DNA of 45,985 bases from Mycobacterium sp. (lineage in GTDB: Bacteria > Actinomycetota > Actinomycetes > Mycobacteriales > Mycobacteriaceae), in contig JAGQTV010000091.1 in NCBI GenBank assembly GCA_020438845.1, positions 1-45,985 on the forward strand, written 5' to 3'. Below the pieces are notes generated by a model, which saw nothing but the letters and a program-made list of their open reading frames with translations, had not been told where the DNA came from and did no database searches. The position numbers and the translations under genes are program-made. Below are positions 21,542 to 29,139 of the stretch, one piece after another (the first letter of the stretch is position 1; every line of letters starts with the position of its first letter).

Positions 21542-22225
21542 ATGGCGGAAACGAAATCCGGTCGTCGCGGGATGACCCTGGCCGACGCCGGACGTGAATT
21601 CTGGCGGCATCCGACGCCGTGGCTGTTGTCGGGAGCTTTCGTCGCCGCTCTCGTGGCACGCATCGCCGTTGGGGACTGGCAGTACACCGACGCTGTCGTG
21701 GCCGCGGTGGTTCTGGCGGTATTTCCATTCGTGGAGTGGATGATTCACGTCTTCATCCTGCATTGGCGGCCCCGCAGGATTGCGGGCGTGATGATCGATC
21801 CGCTGTTGGCCCGCAAACACCGCGAGCACCACATCGACCCGCGCATCATCAAACTGATCTTCATTCCGTTGCAGTCACTGGCCGGGGCCTTTGCCGCGGG
21901 GTTGCTTGTCGCCTTCTGGGCATTCCCGCGAACGGGTCTCGGGTTGACCTTCCTGGTGGTGTTGTTCGCGATCGGCGTCGTCTACGAGTGGAGCCACTAT
22001 CTGGTCCACACCGACTACAAGCCGAAGTCGGCCTTCTACCGGACGCTGTACCGCAACCACCGGTGGCACCACTACAAGAACGAGAACTACTGGTTCGCCG
22101 TCACCACTCCGGGCATTGCCGACCGCGTGCTCGGCACCTACCCGGATCCGCAGACGGTGCCCACGTCACCGACCGCCAAGAACCTTCACTCCGCGGCGCG
22201 TGTGACGAAGAAGGCTGCCGCGTAG
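21542..22225 (+). CDS. Fatty acid hydroxylase/sterol desaturase-like membrane protein
   Basis: The 227-residue protein has four to five hydrophobic helices and the histidine clusters of membrane di-iron hydroxylases: EWMIHVFILH, KHREHHIDPR, EWSHYLVHTDY and NHRWHHYKNENYW. It would introduce a hydroxyl group into a lipid, carotenoid or sterol in the membrane. ATG 21542 has GGAGG seven bases upstream; the ATG at 21536 is too close to that site. It follows the FadR-type regulator in one transcript, pointing to regulated lipid modification. Confidence 0.82.
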   Translation: MAETKSGRRGMTLADAGREFWRHPTPWLLSGAFVAALVARIAVGDWQYTDAVVAAVVLAVFPFVEWMIHVFILHWRPRRIAGVMIDPLLARKHREHHIDPRIIKLIFIPLQSLAGAFAAGLLVAFWAFPRTGLGLTFLVVLFAIGVVYEWSHYLVHTDYKPKSAFYRTLYRNHRWHHYKNENYWFAVTTPGIADRVLGTYPDPQTVPTSPTAKNLHSAARVTKKAAA

Positions 22226-22229
22226 CGGT

Positions 22230-22988
22230 TTACCAGTTGATGACCACCGGGTCGCCGATGCCGACCTGGTTGAAGTACCAGAGTGCGTTGTCCGGGCTGA
22301 GGTTGATGCAGCCGTGGGAGACATTGGCGTAGCCCTGGGAGCCCACCGACCACGGCGCCGAATGGACGTAGACGCCACCCCAGGTGATCCGCACGGCGTC
22401 GGCGACCACCAGTTTGTATCCCTCCGGGTCGTTCAGAGGGATGCCGATGGTCCGGGAGTCCATGACGATCGACTTGTACTTCTCCAGCACGCTGAAGGAG
22501 CCCACAGGTGTCGGAAACTTGGGTTTGCCCATGGAGGCCGGCATCTGGCGCATCACCACACCGTTAACGCTCACAGTAAAGGTGTGGCCGGAAATGCTCC
22601 CCGTGCCGAGCACGACACCCCCCGTGCCGAAGTTGCGGCGCTGCCCCCCGGCCATCAGGGTGATCTGGGAGTGGGCGGGCCAGAACTTGTCGGGAACCCA
22701 CTGGACGACGTTGTCGCTCAACCACTCGAACCGGCCAGTGAGATTGGCCGGTGAGGTGACCGCGATCGTGCGCTCGGCCGCCGCGCGGTCGAGCACCTGG
22801 TTGGTGAAGGTCACGATGATGGGGTGCGCCACGCCGACGGTCTGGCCGTTGTACGGCCGCACCGAAGCAACCTGCCCGCCCGACACGGACGGGGCGACAG
22901 CGGCCGTGCCACTCGGTGCCGTCGCTGCCATCGCAACCAGTGCGATCCCCGCGGCTGCCACTGCCCGTCGTCCAACTTCTCTGGCCAT
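22230..22988 (-). CDS. L,D-transpeptidase, LdtMt1-like
   Basis: The 252-residue protein starts at ATG 22988 with a signal peptide (REVGRRAVAAAGIALVAMAATAPSGTAA). An immunoglobulin-like domain (SVRPYNGQTVGVAHPIIVTFTNQV...VVQWVPD) and a YkuD catalytic domain follow, with the HSAPWSVGSQGYANVSHGCINLSPDNA signature; the Cys in SHGCINLS is the nucleophile. It reads close to M. tuberculosis LdtMt1 (Rv0116c) in both domains and length. It forms 3-3 peptidoglycan crosslinks outside the membrane. An IdeR-like box lies 35 bp upstream of the start, hinting at iron control. It converges on the hydroxylase gene with only 4 bp between. Confidence 0.92.
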   Translation of the reverse strand: MAREVGRRAVAAAGIALVAMAATAPSGTAAVAPSVSGGQVASVRPYNGQTVGVAHPIIVTFTNQVLDRAAAERTIAVTSPANLTGRFEWLSDNVVQWVPDKFWPAHSQITLMAGGQRRNFGTGGVVLGTGSISGHTFTVSVNGVVMRQMPASMGKPKFPTPVGSFSVLEKYKSIVMDSRTIGIPLNDPEGYKLVVADAVRITWGGVYVHSAPWSVGSQGYANVSHGCINLSPDNALWYFNQVGIGDPVVINW

Positions 22989-23022
22989 GGCTTCCCTAAT
23001 CCCCTCTGGCGGTCCGACTTTA

Positions 23023-23041
23023 TTAGGCTGTCCTTGCCTAA
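23023..23041 (-). promoter_or_regulatory. IdeR-like iron box upstream of the L,D-transpeptidase
   Basis: On the reverse strand TTAGGCAAGGACAGCCTAA matches the IdeR consensus TWAGGTWAGSCTWACCTWA at 15 of 19 positions, with perfect outer arms. It ends about 35 bp before ATG 22988, where IdeR with iron would occlude the promoter. Nothing else is evident in the remaining 170 bp to the forward gene at 23210. Confidence 0.55.
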
Positions 23042-23209
23042 GGCGAACAGCAACTTGCCAGTCTAGATGCTCAGGCAATTACGGCAGCGTACTGCCGGTA
23101 TTCCTGGCCGCAAGAATGATTCAGGCAACATTCCGGCAACGACCGGGGACCCGTCGGTTCACCCCGGCCGTACGGCGACCGATCGCGCGGGGGCGATAGA
23201 GTCACCGCC

Positions 23210-23578
23210 ATGGGTGAACAGGGCCACAACCACGACGTGCTCGACGTCCTCCGACCGCAGCATCGCGCCTTGAGGCAGGCCATTCCGGGCGTCTACAAGG
23301 CCTTCAACGAGATGAGCGGCGCCGCACTTGCCGAGGGTGAACTGCCCACCAGCGTCAAGGAACTGATGGCGATGGCCATCGGCGTCGTGCATGGCTGCGA
23401 CGGATGCATCGCCTCACACGCCCGAGGCGCAGTTCGCGCCGGCGCAACCAAACAGGCGGCCGCCGAGGCCATCGGGGTCGCCATCATGATGTACGGCGGT
23501 CCTGGCACCGTGTATGGGGCCCGTGCCTACGACGCGTTCTGCGAGTTCTTCGACGCGGCGGCGTCGACCTCGACCTGA
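23210..23578 (+). CDS. AhpD-like carboxymuconolactone decarboxylase-family protein
   Basis: The 122-residue protein has the AhpD fold signature GVVHGCDGCIASHARGAVRAGAT, with the redox-active CxxC (Cys-Asp-Gly-Cys) and the following histidine three residues on. Such proteins act as small peroxidases or thiol oxidoreductases. No canonical AhpC partner is adjacent. The start is ATG 23210; the gene is monocistronic and converges on the ferredoxin gene. Confidence 0.85.
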   Translation: MGEQGHNHDVLDVLRPQHRALRQAIPGVYKAFNEMSGAALAEGELPTSVKELMAMAIGVVHGCDGCIASHARGAVRAGATKQAAAEAIGVAIMMYGGPGTVYGARAYDAFCEFFDAAASTST

Positions 23579-23606
23579 ACTGCCGCGCAGACCCGAACCT
23601 GAGCGC

Positions 23607-23951
23607 TCAGGACACCGCGATCGGAAGCCCTGAGACCATAGGAGTGTCGACGCCGACCGGACCGAGGTCTGTCGACCCGCCCGGAGTTCCCAGCGGGGCA
23701 TCCCGGCCCGGCAGCACCTCGTTGAAGAACGCGGCGTTGTCGGCGAGGAATTTGCGCTCCGCCTCGGGCAGATCACCCTCAAAGTAGATGGCGTCGACCT
23801 CGCACAGCAGACGGCAGGCACCGCACTCGACGCACTCGTCGGGGTTGATGTACATGGTCCGGTCGCCCTCGTAGATGCAGTCCACCGGGCACTCCTGGGC
23901 GCACGCCTTGTGCTTGACGTCCACACACGCGCTGGTAATCACATAGGTCAT
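23607..23951 (-). CDS. fdxA: 7Fe ferredoxin FdxA
   Basis: The 114-residue protein has the seven-iron pattern. Cys9, Cys17 and Cys50 ligate a 3Fe-4S cluster, and Cys21, Cys40, Cys43 and Cys46 ligate a 4Fe-4S cluster; Cys25 is also present. It reads like M. tuberculosis FdxA (Rv2007c) including the C-terminal AFFNEVLPGRDAPLG and GVDTP segments. It carries electrons in the cytoplasm, often to P450s, several of which lie in this window. ATG 23951 is used because the family starts MTYVI; the upstream extension has no ribosome site. A DosR-like box upstream suggests hypoxic induction, as for Rv2007c. Confidence 0.92.
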   Translation of the reverse strand: MTYVITSACVDVKHKACAQECPVDCIYEGDRTMYINPDECVECGACRLLCEVDAIYFEGDLPEAERKFLADNAAFFNEVLPGRDAPLGTPGGSTDLGPVGVDTPMVSGLPIAVS

Positions 23952-24006
23952 GACGCCAATTGTATCTGTGACGCGGCGTACCAGACACGGGTAGAAGGTC
24001 GCCACG

Positions 24007-24026
24007 CCGGGGACCAAAGTCCTCAA
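24007..24026. promoter_or_regulatory. DosR-like (dormancy) operator upstream of fdxA
   Basis: The 20-bp site centred on GGGACCAAAGTCC matches the DosR consensus TTSGGGACTWWAGTCCCSAA at about 16 positions. It ends 56 bp upstream of the fdxA ATG and lies in the gap shared with the gene at 24047-24580. Confidence 0.7.
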
Positions 24027-24046
24027 TTTCGGCGTCACTCAGGCGG

Positions 24047-24580
24047 CTAACGGTGCAATCGGTCGCCGATATCGACGAAACCGGTGGCGTCCAGGCGGTG
24101 GTCGGTGACATTGCGGCACTCCCCGTAGATTTGCAGGACACCGCGGCCCGGTATGTCGGCGTTTCGGTAGATGAGAGCGGTCACGCCGTTGTTGACCATG
24201 ATCTCGCCGCCCGGGTGCTGGTTGGGGTCTAGCCCTGGCTTCCAGCCCCGTTTGGCCATGGTGCGGGCCAGGTTGGACAAGTAGTCGGGTGCAGTGGCGA
24301 CCGGGGGCAACGCGAAGTCGAGGTAAACAGTGCCCTGGTACGGCGGTTCGTCCTCGGTCCGGCACGACATCAACAGGTACGTGGCGTGAATGGTCTCCAG
24401 CCGGCCGGCCTCGACGAACTGGCGGGCGGCTGAGACCACCTGTTCCATAGTCTCGTCGTCGTTTAACGGGTGTGCTGGCGGCTCTACGGCCGCGCCGTGA
24501 TGGGCGTGCTGCCGGTGCAGCACGACGAAAGCCGTTGCGAGGGTCAGGCACATCAGCAGAGTGGCGGCCAGGAGGAGCAC
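24047..24580 (-). CDS. Membrane-anchored or exported protein, unknown
   Basis: The 177-residue product begins with a hydrophobic helix (LLLAATLLMCLTLATAFVVL), then a His-rich linker and a soluble domain. That domain contains ETIHATYLLMSCRTEDEPPYQGTVYLDFALP and NLARTMAKRGWKPGLDPNQHPGGEIMVNNGVTALIYRN. Two cysteines may pair outside the cell. GTG 24580 is the first usable start; an earlier non-ATG start is possible because the frame stays open. It lies upstream of fdxA in the same direction, with a DosR-like box between. Function unknown. Confidence 0.65.
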   Translation of the reverse strand: MLLLAATLLMCLTLATAFVVLHRQHAHHGAAVEPPAHPLNDDETMEQVVSAARQFVEAGRLETIHATYLLMSCRTEDEPPYQGTVYLDFALPPVATAPDYLSNLARTMAKRGWKPGLDPNQHPGGEIMVNNGVTALIYRNADIPGRGVLQIYGECRNVTDHRLDATGFVDIGDRLHR

Positions 24581-24671
24581 GAGCGGCCGTGAACGTAGCG
24601 TGGTGCTGTCGATTGCGATGGGCCGAATCGTACTCGTTGCGGCATAAGCCGCCTGGCTGAGCAGTTGTGGG

Positions 24672-24688
24672 TCACACTGTCAGTGTGA
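24672..24688. promoter_or_regulatory. Perfect 17-bp palindrome upstream of the PepA-type protease
   Basis: TCACACTG, one base, CAGTGTGA lies 53-69 bp before the protease start. Further TGTGA units follow at 24683-24687 and 24697-24701. The outward TCACA/TGTGA arrangement is not the CRP consensus, so I assign only a dimeric operator of unknown owner. Confidence 0.5.
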
Positions 24689-24740
24689 TGTGACGAGTGT
24701 GAACTGGGTGTTTTACGAATTTTCAGGCAGAGTTGAAGGC

Positions 24741-25820
24741 ATGGACGCAACGCATCCACTACTGAGGCGCGCCCGAATGCGCCGTCTGCCGGGTGTGCTA
24801 GCTGCTTTGCTGCTGCTCGCAGGGCTGCTTGCCGCGCCGGCCACGGCCGTTCCCGCGCCGCTTCCGCACGCGCCGTTGGACCAGTCGGCGCTGCTCAGCC
24901 AAGTCGTGCCGGGATTGGTCGACATCAACACGACCTTGGGTTACCAGGGTGCGATCGGGGCCGGCGCCGGCATAGTCCTGGACCCCAGCGGTGAGGTGCT
25001 GACCAACAACCACGTGATCGAGGGGGCGACCGAGATCACAGCGGTCAGCCTGGCCAACAGTCAGACCTACCCGGTGGACGTCATCGGGTTCGACCGCGAC
25101 AGCGACATTGCCCTGGTGCGGTTACGGGGTGCGGTTGGCCTGCCCACTGCGTTCGTGGGTACGTCGTCCAATCTGGCGGTGGGCGACCCGATAGCCGCGA
25201 TCGGAAACGCCAATGGCTCGGGTGGGCCGCCGAGCTTCGCTCCCGGCCACGTCACCCAGATCGGCGCTTCGGTCCGGGCTTCCGACGAGTCCGGCGGTGG
25301 CGCGCGGGAGTTGTACGACCTGATTCGGGTGGCCGCCGACATCCGTCCGGGCGATTCCGGCGGGCCGCTGGTCAACAGCGCCGGCCAAGTCGTCGGGGTC
25401 AACGTGGCGGCGACGCTGACCTACCGCATGGGCGGGGTCACCGGGGGCGAGGGGTTCGCGATTCCGATCGACCGGGCCATGGCCATTGCAAACCAGATCC
25501 GAGCCGGGGCGCCCTCGGAATCGATCCATCTCGGCGACACCGCCTTCATCGGCATCGGCATCGGTGATCCGCTCCCGGGTCGCGGTTTGCCGGGAGCAGT
25601 GGTCCGTCAGGTGATCCCCGATACGCCCGCCCGGGCGGCGGGCCTGCTCCCCGGCGACGTGATCACCGCCGTTGATGGCATCCCGGTGAACGCGGCCGCA
25701 GATCTGTCCAACATCATGGACCAACGCCGGCCGGGCGACATCGTGACGCTGACCTGGATAGATCGGGCCGGAAACCCGCGAAGCGCTCCGATCGTGCTGA
25801 CCAAGGGGCCGGTGGGCTGA
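24741..25820 (+). CDS. pepA: Secreted trypsin-like serine protease with PDZ domain (PepA/MTB32A-like)
   Basis: The 359-residue protein has an N-terminal signal segment (RRLPGVLAALLLLAGLLAAPATA). The chymotrypsin-fold catalytic domain has His91 (LTNNHVIEG), Asp122 (RDSDIALV) and Ser206 (RPGDSGGPL). A C-terminal PDZ domain (about 260-350) contains VIPDTPARAAGLLPGDVITAVDG. It reads close to M. tuberculosis PepA (Rv0125), an exported protease/antigen. ATG 24741 is used; ATG 24777 is possible. A perfect palindrome lies upstream, and the chorismate mutase starts two bases after its stop, so the two are co-expressed exported proteins. Confidence 0.88.
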   Translation: MDATHPLLRRARMRRLPGVLAALLLLAGLLAAPATAVPAPLPHAPLDQSALLSQVVPGLVDINTTLGYQGAIGAGAGIVLDPSGEVLTNNHVIEGATEITAVSLANSQTYPVDVIGFDRDSDIALVRLRGAVGLPTAFVGTSSNLAVGDPIAAIGNANGSGGPPSFAPGHVTQIGASVRASDESGGGARELYDLIRVAADIRPGDSGGPLVNSAGQVVGVNVAATLTYRMGGVTGGEGFAIPIDRAMAIANQIRAGAPSESIHLGDTAFIGIGIGDPLPGRGLPGAVVRQVIPDTPARAAGLLPGDVITAVDGIPVNAAADLSNIMDQRRPGDIVTLTWIDRAGNPRSAPIVLTKGPVG

Positions 25821-25822
25821 CC

Positions 25823-26377
25823 GTGATCCGCGCCGTCGGCGCAGCGCTGTCGCTCCTCGCACTGCCGTTTCAGGTCGCTGCGGCAGGGGCCCAAACCGAA
25901 CCGCTCTATGACCTGGTGGACGCGGCTGCCCAGCGATTGCAGACCGCCGACCCGGTCGCGGCCGTCAAATGGCTGCGCGGCGGCTCGATCAACGATCCCG
26001 CACGGGTGCAGCAGGTGCTGGCTGCAGTGTCCGCCGATGCGGAATCTGCCGGGGTGCCGAGCAACTACGTCACGACGGTCTTCACCGATCAGATCGACGC
26101 CACCGAAGCCATCCAATACAGCCGGTTCTCCTGGTGGAAGCTGGACCCGGCGGCCGCCCCCTCGTCAGCCCCGGATCTGTCGGCGTCGCGTGCGCAGATC
26201 GACGGGCTCAACCACCGGATGGTGAGCCAGATCGCCGAGCAGTGGCCGGTTCTTCATTCCCCGGACTGCCAGGGCAGTTTGGACAGCGCCAAATCCGCTG
26301 TCGAGGACAACCGCCAGTTCGACCCGCTGTACCGGCAGGCCCTCGACGCCGCCACTCGCTCGTACTGCTCAGGCTGA
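25823..26377 (+). CDS. Secreted chorismate mutase (AroQ-gamma)
   Basis: The 184-residue protein has a signal peptide to about residue 24 and a helical AroQ-gamma domain. The segments DLVDAAAQRLQTADPVAAVKW, DQIDATEAIQYSRFSWWKLDP and LSASRAQIDGLNHRMVSQI match M. tuberculosis Rv1885c closely. They include the arginine, lysine and glutamate residues of its active site and two C-terminal Cys (DCQGS, SYCSG) that form a disulfide. It converts chorismate to prephenate outside the cytoplasm; its biological purpose there is unsettled. GTG 25823 starts two bases after the protease stop, so translation is coupled. Confidence 0.92.
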   Translation: MIRAVGAALSLLALPFQVAAAGAQTEPLYDLVDAAAQRLQTADPVAAVKWLRGGSINDPARVQQVLAAVSADAESAGVPSNYVTTVFTDQIDATEAIQYSRFSWWKLDPAAAPSSAPDLSASRAQIDGLNHRMVSQIAEQWPVLHSPDCQGSLDSAKSAVEDNRQFDPLYRQALDAATRSYCSG

Positions 26378-26428
26378 AGCCGACGACACGGTCGGCTCAC
26401 GGTGCCAGCTCGAGAGGACCGGTCGTCT

Positions 26429-26434
26429 TAGCCT
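26429..26434 (+). promoter_or_regulatory. Candidate -10 box for a leaderless deacetylase transcript
   Basis: TAGCCT (TANNNT) is followed by six bases and then the GTG start at 26441, with no ribosome site. The geometry is that of mycobacterial leaderless promoters. Confidence 0.45.
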
Positions 26435-26440
26435 AGCTGT

Positions 26441-27271
26441 GTGACTGATGGTGCGGGAGTGACGTCTCGACGTCGCTTCATTCTGGCCCTGCTGGGGTCG
26501 GCGGGCCTGATCGGAGCGAGCAGAGCGCTCTCCGGTCCAAGTGGCGGGGCCAGCGCCGGGGCAGCCCTCGCGCCACCTCCGGGCCCCGCTCCGCTATTGC
26601 CGCCGCCTCCACCGCGCCACCGAATCGCACTGCCCGGGGGCGGCGAGTTGTCGAAGATACCTGGTGACGGGGACCTCCTTGCGCTGACCGTCGACGACGG
26701 TGTGAATTCGGAGGTGGTTCGCCTTTACACCCAGTTCGCCAAGGAAACCGGAGTCCGGCTGACCTTCTTCGTCAACGGGGTGTACGACTCCTGGCGCGAC
26801 AATGCCGGTCTGCTGCGGCCGTTGGTTGATTCCGGCCAGATCCAACTCGGCAACCACACCTGGTCGCACCCGGACCTGACCACGCTCAACGCCTCCCAAA
26901 TCGAAGAACAGCTCAGCCACAACCACCGCTTCCTGCGGGACACCTTCGGAGTTGAGGCCACGCCGTATTTCCGCCCGCCCTATGGAAACCACAATTCCGC
27001 GGTGGACGCGGTTGCCGCCGATCTCGGTTACCGGACGCCGACCATGTGGTCAGGTTCGCTGTCGGATTCGTCGCTGGTCACCGAGGACTACATCGTGTCG
27101 ATGGCCGACAAGTTCTTCCGGGCCCAGAACATCGTGATCGGACATCTCAACCATCTTCCCGTGACCCATGTGTTTGCGGCTCTAGCCGACATCATTCGCA
27201 ACCGAAACCTGCGCACGGTCACGCTCAACGATGTGTTCCTCTCACCTGAGATCCCGTTTCGGGCAAGCTAG
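26441..27271 (+). CDS. Tat-exported polysaccharide deacetylase (NodB domain)
   Basis: The 276-residue protein starts with a twin-arginine signal (SRRRFILALLGSAGLIGASRAL) and a Pro/Ala linker (to about residue 60). The CE4/NodB domain follows: LALTVDDGVNSE (Asp85, Asp86), metal ligands His139 and His143 in GNHTWSHPDL, YFRPPYGNHN and a late GHLNHLP. Motif 1 has Val where most members have Phe (TFDDG). It would remove acetyl groups from a cell-wall or extracellular glycan. GTG 26441 fits a leaderless start. Confidence 0.87.
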   Translation: MTDGAGVTSRRRFILALLGSAGLIGASRALSGPSGGASAGAALAPPPGPAPLLPPPPPRHRIALPGGGELSKIPGDGDLLALTVDDGVNSEVVRLYTQFAKETGVRLTFFVNGVYDSWRDNAGLLRPLVDSGQIQLGNHTWSHPDLTTLNASQIEEQLSHNHRFLRDTFGVEATPYFRPPYGNHNSAVDAVAADLGYRTPTMWSGSLSDSSLVTEDYIVSMADKFFRAQNIVIGHLNHLPVTHVFAALADIIRNRNLRTVTLNDVFLSPEIPFRAS

Positions 27272-27321
27272 GAGTCGAGCTCGTTCGCAGCTCGGGTCGG
27301 TCGCTTGTTGAGGAGGAACTG

Positions 27322-27783
27322 ATGGAAGGTTCGGTCACCGTTCACATGGCCGCTCCGGCGGAGAAGATCTGGAATCTGATCGCCGACGTGCGCAACACCG
27401 GGCGATTTTCCCCCGAGGTGTTCGAGGCAGAGTGGCTCGACGGGGCATCCGGCCCAACCCTCGGTGCCAAATTCCGGGGCCACGTGCGGCGCAATGAAAT
27501 CGGCCCGGTGTATTGGACCACCTGTCGGGTCACCGCGTGCGAGCCCGGGAAGGAGTTCGGCTTCGCGGTTCTGGGCCCGGGCGATCAGGCGATCAACAAC
27601 TGGCACTACCGGCTGACGCCGCGGGGCGACGGAACCGATGTCACCGAGTCGTTCCGGCTGAATAACTCCCTACCGGTGAGGGTGTTCTGGATGTTCGCCG
27701 GCTATCTGCGGGGACGGCGCAACGTCCGGGACATGCGCACCACTCTGCAGCGCATCAAGGAAGTGGTCGAAGCCGAGAACTGA
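27322..27783 (+). CDS. SRPBCC (polyketide cyclase/START-like) family protein
   Basis: The 153-residue protein has the helix-grip fold pattern: MEGSVTVHMAAPAEKIWNLIADVRNTGRFSP, beta strands around FRGHVRRNEIGPVYWTTCRV, and a C-terminal helix RGRRNVRDMRTTLQRIKEVVEAEN that closes the hydrophobic pocket. Such proteins bind lipids or aromatic intermediates; this one corresponds by position to Rv1883c near CYP140 in M. tuberculosis (recalled). GAGGAGG precedes the ATG. It is transcribed toward the two P450 genes, so a ligand shared with them is possible. Confidence 0.82.
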   Translation: MEGSVTVHMAAPAEKIWNLIADVRNTGRFSPEVFEAEWLDGASGPTLGAKFRGHVRRNEIGPVYWTTCRVTACEPGKEFGFAVLGPGDQAINNWHYRLTPRGDGTDVTESFRLNNSLPVRVFWMFAGYLRGRRNVRDMRTTLQRIKEVVEAEN

Positions 27784-27853
27784 ACCCGACGGCCTACTGT
27801 GGAGGAACGGCGGCCCTGCGTGGTTCGGGGCAGGCCGGGGATGGAGGGCTCAC

Positions 27854-29137
27854 ATGGGTATCGCGACCCGGGTCAATGGCGAGGCACCGCCGGATGTTCC
27901 GCTGGCTGACATCGACCTGAGCGACCCGGAATTCTGGGCACTTGACGACGCCATCCGCGACGGGGCGTTCGCCACCCTGCGCCGGGAGGCGCCGATCAAG
28001 TTCTTTCATGAGTTGGAGTTCGAGGGCTTCGAGCACGGTCCCGGTCACTGGGCGCTGATGAAATTCGATGACGTCCACTTCGCGAGCAGGCATCCCGAGA
28101 TCTTCAGCTCATACCCCAACATCACCATCGCCGATCAGATGCCCGAAGTGGCTGAGTACTTCGGGTCGATGATTGCCCTCGACGACCCTCGGCATGCCCG
28201 GTTGCGCGGAATCGTCCGTAGCGCCTTCACCCCCAAAGTGGTGGCGCGAACCGAAGAGTCCGTGCGAGACCGGGCCAGGCGACTGGTGTCGGACATGATC
28301 GCAAAGCACCCCGACGGCAACGGCGAACTGGTGTCCGAACTGTCCGGGCCGCTGCCCCTCCAGGTGATCTGCGACATGATGGGCATCCCAGAGGCCGATC
28401 ACCAGATGATCTTCCAGTGGACCAACATCATCCTCGGGTTCGGCGACCCGGATCTCACCACTGACTTCGAAGAGTTCATGAAGGTCGCCATCGATATCGG
28501 CGCCTACGCCACCGCCATGGCCGAGGATCGGCGGGTCAACCCGTGCGACGACCTGACCACCGCGCTGGTAGCCGCCGAGGTGGACGGCCAGCGGCTCAAC
28601 TCCTCCGAGATCGCCTCGTTCTTCATCCTGCTCGCCATCGCGGGCAATGAAACCACCCGAAACGCCATCAGCCACGGGTTGCTCGCCCTTACCCGCTATC
28701 CCGAACAGCGTGACCTCTGGTGGAGCGACTTCGGCGCGCACGCCCCCACCGCCGTCGAGGAGATCGTGCGGTGGGCTTCGCCCGTGGCCTACATGCGTCG
28801 CACCGCCACCCGCGACGTCGAGGTCAGCGGTGTGCCGATCGCAGCCGGCGACAAGGTCACCATGTGGTATGCCTCGGCCAATCGTGACGAGGACAAGTTC
28901 GACAACCCGTGGATGTTCGATATTGCCCGCTCGCCCAACCACCATGTCGGGTTCGGCGGTGGCGGAGCGCATTTCTGCCTCGGTGCGAACCTTGCCCGGC
29001 GCGAGATCGCGGTGGTTTTCGAAGAGATGCGCAACCGGGTTCCGGACATCGCCGCTACCGAAGAGCCGGCCATGCTGTTGTCCTCGTTCATCCACGGGAT
29101 CAAGCGGCTTCCGGTCAGCTGGACTCCCCCGGTCTAA
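27854..29137 (+). CDS. cyp124: Cytochrome P450, CYP124-like methyl-branched lipid omega-hydroxylase
   Basis: The 427-residue protein has the I-helix oxygen-binding motif LLAIAGNETTRNAISH, the ExxR helix EEIVRWASP and the heme loop FGGGGAHFCLGANLARRE, with Cys at about residue 375. Long stretches (FATLRREAPI, EIFSSYPNITIADQ, RHARLRGIVRSAFTPKVVAR) match M. tuberculosis CYP124 (Rv2266). That enzyme omega-hydroxylates phytanic-type branched lipids and cholesterol side chains. GGAGGG lies five bases before ATG 27854. A second P450 begins two bases after its stop, so they form an operon. In M. tuberculosis the two P450s are in separate places, so the pairing is notable. Confidence 0.93.
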   Translation: MGIATRVNGEAPPDVPLADIDLSDPEFWALDDAIRDGAFATLRREAPIKFFHELEFEGFEHGPGHWALMKFDDVHFASRHPEIFSSYPNITIADQMPEVAEYFGSMIALDDPRHARLRGIVRSAFTPKVVARTEESVRDRARRLVSDMIAKHPDGNGELVSELSGPLPLQVICDMMGIPEADHQMIFQWTNIILGFGDPDLTTDFEEFMKVAIDIGAYATAMAEDRRVNPCDDLTTALVAAEVDGQRLNSSEIASFFILLAIAGNETTRNAISHGLLALTRYPEQRDLWWSDFGAHAPTAVEEIVRWASPVAYMRRTATRDVEVSGVPIAAGDKVTMWYASANRDEDKFDNPWMFDIARSPNHHVGFGGGGAHFCLGANLARREIAVVFEEMRNRVPDIAATEEPAMLLSSFIHGIKRLPVSWTPPV

Positions 29138-29139
29138 CA

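Noticed and set aside
23607-24038. Longer N terminus for FdxA starting at 24038
   Set aside because: The extension crosses the DosR-like operator and has no family similarity; MTYVI at 23951 is the family start.
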